Source of the DNA: Kitasatospora herbaricolor
Lineage (GTDB): Bacteria > Actinomycetota > Actinomycetes > Streptomycetales > Streptomycetaceae
Direction of reading: 5' to 3'
DNA: 64,000 nucleotides
NCBI RefSeq assembly: GCF_030813695.1
Contig: NZ_JAUSVA010000002.1
Location: 496,001-560,000 of the forward strand
The number at the start of each line of letters is the position of its first letter. Positions within the stretch are counted from its first letter, which is position 1. Positions 63,882-64,000 of the stretch are shown in pieces. A model generated the notes under the pieces. It was not told where the DNA came from, did no database searches, and was given only the letters and a program-made list of their open reading frames with translations. Both the position numbers and the translations under genes were made by a program.

Positions 63882-64000
63882 ATGAAGCCCGCCATGAACT
63901 CCCCCGCCCCTGCCGACGCCCCGTCCGACCCCCGCCGCCACGGACCGCCGGCCGGCGGTCTGCGCCGGGCCGGGTGGATCGCGATCACCGCCTCCGCGAC
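63882..64000 (+). CDS. N-terminus of a gene cut by the window edge
   Basis: 39 codons from ATG at 63882 (a second ATG follows four codons later). Pro/Ala-rich start, then GLRRAGWIAITASA, which may lead into a membrane segment. Divergent from the two-component system and a likely target of it. Confidence 0.5.
   Translation, partial: MKPAMNSPAPADAPSDPRRHGPPAGGLRRAGWIAITASA

Overview
The window is very GC-rich (third codon positions almost all G/C, frequent GTG/TTG starts, GGAGG-type ribosome sites, twin-arginine signals, STAND regulators, WD40 and histone-like proteins). It looks like a chromosomal segment of Streptomyces, Kitasatospora or a close relative. No rRNA, tRNA, CRISPR array or insertion sequence was seen.

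Layout. 1-2.8 kb: an NTF2-like protein, a MarR regulator and a long-form glyceraldehyde-3-phosphate dehydrogenase. 3.0-23.6 kb: the centrepiece, seven paralogous agmatine/peptidylarginine deiminase family proteins (D1-D7). Six carry twin-arginine signals (two of these are lipoproteins) and one (D4) is cytosolic. With them lie three TetR regulators, a complete Dpp/Opp-type peptide ABC importer directly downstream of D4, a solitary tatA and a membrane Ser/Thr kinase. 24.1-32.4 kb: a coupled three-gene operon ending in an ATPase-less Lon(S16)-like, membrane-anchored, 14-repeat WD40 protein, then a histone-H1-like winged-helix protein and an XRE-STAND-TPR regulator. 32.7-57.8 kb: mostly ordinary accessory genes (CGNR regulator, DoxX, LysR, ABM protein, DUF1269, amphi-Trp, lipid kinase, lipase-like hydrolase, NAD-dependent ligase, MFS exporters, cold-shock protein, MpaB-like oxygenase, siderophore-interacting protein, aldo/keto reductase, cyclophilin, FAD monooxygenase). 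57.8-60.6 kb: a scarred stretch with a 95-bp tandem duplication, a P450/PEP-mutase chimera and a MerR gene with a nonsense codon. 60.7-64 kb: an Asp/Glu racemase, a NarL-type two-component system and the start of a divergent gene.

How the deiminase region works together. D1 and D2 each have a promoter of the form TTGACC-N17-TAnnnT overlapped by a palindrome with arms TTGACCGAGC/GCTCGGTCAA, presumably read by the adjacent TetR1. D5, D7 and the ATPase-tatA operon have TTGACT-N17-(-10) promoters overlapped by TTGACTGAA-N2-TTCAGTCAA, presumably read by the paralogous TetR2 and TetR3. The D7 and ATPase-tatA promoters share an identical 34-bp block in opposite orientation. The tatA gene is thus likely co-expressed with Tat substrates. 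The inference is an inducible extracytoplasmic guanidine-deiminating system, with peptide import and a cytosolic deiminase as its inner arm. The substrate is unknown, and no N-carbamoylputrescine amidohydrolase is present in the window.
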